Below are positions 61,941-64,000 of a stretch of 64,000 bases of DNA, piece by piece. The DNA is from Argentina anserina (Eukaryota; Streptophyta; Magnoliopsida; Rosales; Rosaceae). Under the pieces are notes generated by a model, which saw only the letters and a program-made list of their open reading frames with translations, had not been told where the DNA came from and did no database searches. The position numbers and the translations under genes were made by a program. Location of the stretch: positions 19,406,001 to 19,470,000 of the forward strand of contig NC_065876.1 of NCBI RefSeq assembly GCF_933775445.1, written 5' to 3'. Numbering within the stretch: the stretch's first letter is position 1; each line of letters begins with the position of its first letter.

Positions 61941-62560
61941 ACCCTCAAGTGGGATTTTACCAACAAAAAAAACAAAACAAAAAAACTTGTAATAAATACA
62001 TTTGAAAACCAAAACCGAATGCCCGCAACTTCAACTGTTTGGTGGAAAACTGGAAAATAAGAACCTACAATTACCAAGCAACGTCAGACAATCATGGGAA
62101 AATCACTCATAGACATGCACTTGAAAAATCCAACGATACATCATACATGTACTAAAAGACAGAAACAGCCATATTCTTTCACAGATTAATATTGTATTTG
62201 AGGAAAAACATTTGCATGACAATGTGATGAAAAACATTAATTCGGCCAAAAGAAAATGGAAGACATGTATTAAATCAACCGAACTCATGACATTTAAAAG
62301 GACCCTGCACCAATAGATCAATGAACACTTGAACAGCATTAACATCTAATTCAGACTCTTCTTCTTAACAGCAGCATAAAACTCAGATTCTAAGAACATT
62401 TACTGGACAACTTAGTGGCACTTAGCGAAATGAGAAACAGTTGAAAATTCTATACTTGCAACGTGGAGAATACAAATCGAACAAGACGGTTTTGCCCTTG
62501 TAAGACATGTGAACGCATGACCGCCCAACTTCATTTCCGGCGCCTAATGGATTCCAATTT
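61941..62560. other. Intergenic sequence before the tandem repeat
   Basis: AT-rich sequence without recognised genes or repeats. Confidence 0.4.
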
Positions 62561-64000
62561 GTGTATTTTTTCAATTCTCGTTTGAGTATCTTTCTGATGC
62601 GAGTTTCTATTGAAATTGAGAGTTTTGCACGTGTGGGAGTGTGTTTCTTTCACACTGCGTATCTTTCTATCATTTGCGTATCTTTACTATTCCAATTTGT
62701 GTATCTTTTCAATTCTCGTTTAAATATCTTTCTGATGCGAGTTTCTATTGCATTTAAGAGTTTTGCAAGTCTGGGCGTGTGTTTCTTTCAAACTGCGTAT
62801 CTTTCTATCGTTTGCGTATCTTTACTATTCCAATTTGTGTATCTTTTCAATTCTCGTTTGAGTATCTTTCTGATGCTAGTTTGTATTGAATTTAAGAGTT
62901 TTGCAAGTGTGGGAGTGTGTTTCTTTCAAACTGCGTATCTTTTTATCGTTTGCGTATCTTTACTATTTCAATTTGTGTATCTTTTCAATTCTCATTTGAG
63001 TATCTTTCTGATGCGAGTTTCTTTTGAATTTAAGAGTTTTGCAGGTGTGGGAGTGTGTTTCTTTCAAACTGCGTATGTTTCTATCGTTTGCGTAACTTTA
63101 CTATTCCAATTCGTGTATCTTTTCAATTCTCATTTGAGTATCTTTCTGATGTGAGTTTCTATTGAATTTGAGAGTTTTGCAAGTTCGGGAGTGTGTTTCT
63201 TTCAAACTGCGTATCTTTCTATCGTTTGCGTATCTTTACTATTCCAATTTGTGTATCTTTTCAATTCTCGTTTGAGTATCTTTCTGATGCGAGTTTCTAT
63301 TGAATTTGAGAATTTTGCAAGGGTGGGAGTGTGTGTCTTTCAAACTGCGTATCTTTCTATCGTTTGCGTATCTTTACAATTCTAATTTGTGTATCTTTTC
63401 AATTCTCGTTTGAGTATCTTTTTGAACGACTTTCTTATGAGAGTTTCTATTGAATTTAAGAGTTTTGCAAATGTGGGAGTGTGTTTCTTTCAAACTGCGT
63501 ATCTTTCTATCGTTTGCGTATCTTTACTATTCCAATTTGTGTATCTTTTCAGTTCTCGTTTGAGTATCTTTTTGATATGAGTTTCTATTGAATTTGAGAG
63601 TTTTGCAAGTGTGGGAGTGTGTTTCTTTCAAACTGCGTATCTTTCTATCATTTGCGTATTTTTACTATTCTAATTTGTGTATCTTTTCAATTCTCATTTG
63701 AGTATCTTTCTGATGCGAGTATCTATTGAATTTGAGAGTTCTGCAAGTCTGGGCGTGTGTTTCTTCCAAACTGCGTATCTTTCTATCGTTTGCGTATCTT
63801 TACTATTGCAATTTGTGTATCTTTTCAATTCTCGTTTGAGTATCTTTCTGATGCGAGTTTCTATTGAATTTGAGAGTTTTGCAAGTGTGGGAGTGTGTTT
63901 CTTTCAAACTGCGTATCTTTCTATCGTTTGCGTATCTTTACTATTTCAATTTGTGTATCTTTTCAATTCTCATTTGAGTATCTTTCTGATGCGAGTTTCT
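62561..64000. repeat. 138-bp tandem repeat array (at least 10 units, runs off the window)
   Basis: Units start with GTGTATCTTTTCAATTCTCG at 62561, 62699, 62837, 62975, 63113, 63251, 63389, 63539, 63677, 63815 and 63953. The step is 138 bp except one of 150 bp, where 12 bases are inserted near 63423. Each unit holds several shorter GTATCTTT words about 20-45 bp apart, so it probably grew from a smaller repeat. Because 138 is 46 codons, one frame stays open over several units (62561-63154 and others). The encoded 46-residue hydrophobic repeat has no start context or homology I know and is not called a gene. Confidence 0.95.

Noticed and set aside
62561..63154. A 197-residue repetitive hydrophobic protein
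   Set aside because: The frame is open because the unit is 138 bp; no start context, homology or unit-level constraint is visible, and other units carry stops.
62561..64000. CRISPR-like array
   Set aside because: Units are contiguous 138-bp repeats without unique spacers, in plant DNA.

Overview
The window is nuclear DNA of a flowering plant, most likely a eudicot. The evidence is spliced genes whose products match angiosperm families, plus plant-type mobile elements (Athila-like Ty3/gypsy, Ty1/copia-like, MULE, hAT, PIF/Harbinger). Rosaceae is a guess from general resemblance and cannot be shown from the sequence.

Three host genes can be recognised. A bZIP-like factor of the At4g06598 type lies on the minus strand (882-3758, 5' leader to about 4490). 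ABCI10, a plastid ABC-type ATPase, lies on the minus strand (22308-27285). COG1, a subunit of the conserved oligomeric Golgi complex, lies on the plus strand (53724-58928). A broken copy of the 3' half of CPSF73-I (60925-61905, minus) lies head-on to COG1. The host genes do not form a pathway; they are islands between repeats.

Between them the DNA is mostly transposons, and many have exact ends and target-site duplications (TSDs) readable from the sequence. From left to right: a small hAT element in a bZIP intron (2207-2787); a long-TIR MULE-type element (4977-5991) carrying a solo copia LTR; a TIR element (6788-10787) carrying a chimeric, decayed KIN-4 kinesin fragment and interrupted by an Athila-like solo LTR; a 10.7-kb non-autonomous copia-like LTR element (10927-21597) with another Athila-like solo LTR inside; a second copy of the long-TIR MULE element (27423-28506) with the same solo LTR inside; a 5.2-kb hAT element with a nearly intact transposase gene (28635-33871); and a PIF/Harbinger element (34065-53416). 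The last holds, like Russian dolls, a solo LTR (36932-51448), which in turn holds a full-length 12.4-kb Athila-like retrotransposon (37205-49651) with PBS, PPT, gag-pol and a GAATC duplication.

The right edge (62561-64000 and beyond) is a 138-bp tandem repeat whose unit length is a multiple of three, so long open frames run through it by chance of structure. I see no tRNA, rRNA or CRISPR array. I see no new defence-like or metabolic system. The most interesting material is the record of transposon nesting: a solo LTR mobilised inside a MULE, a chimeric exon capture, and a three-level nest with every junction legible.
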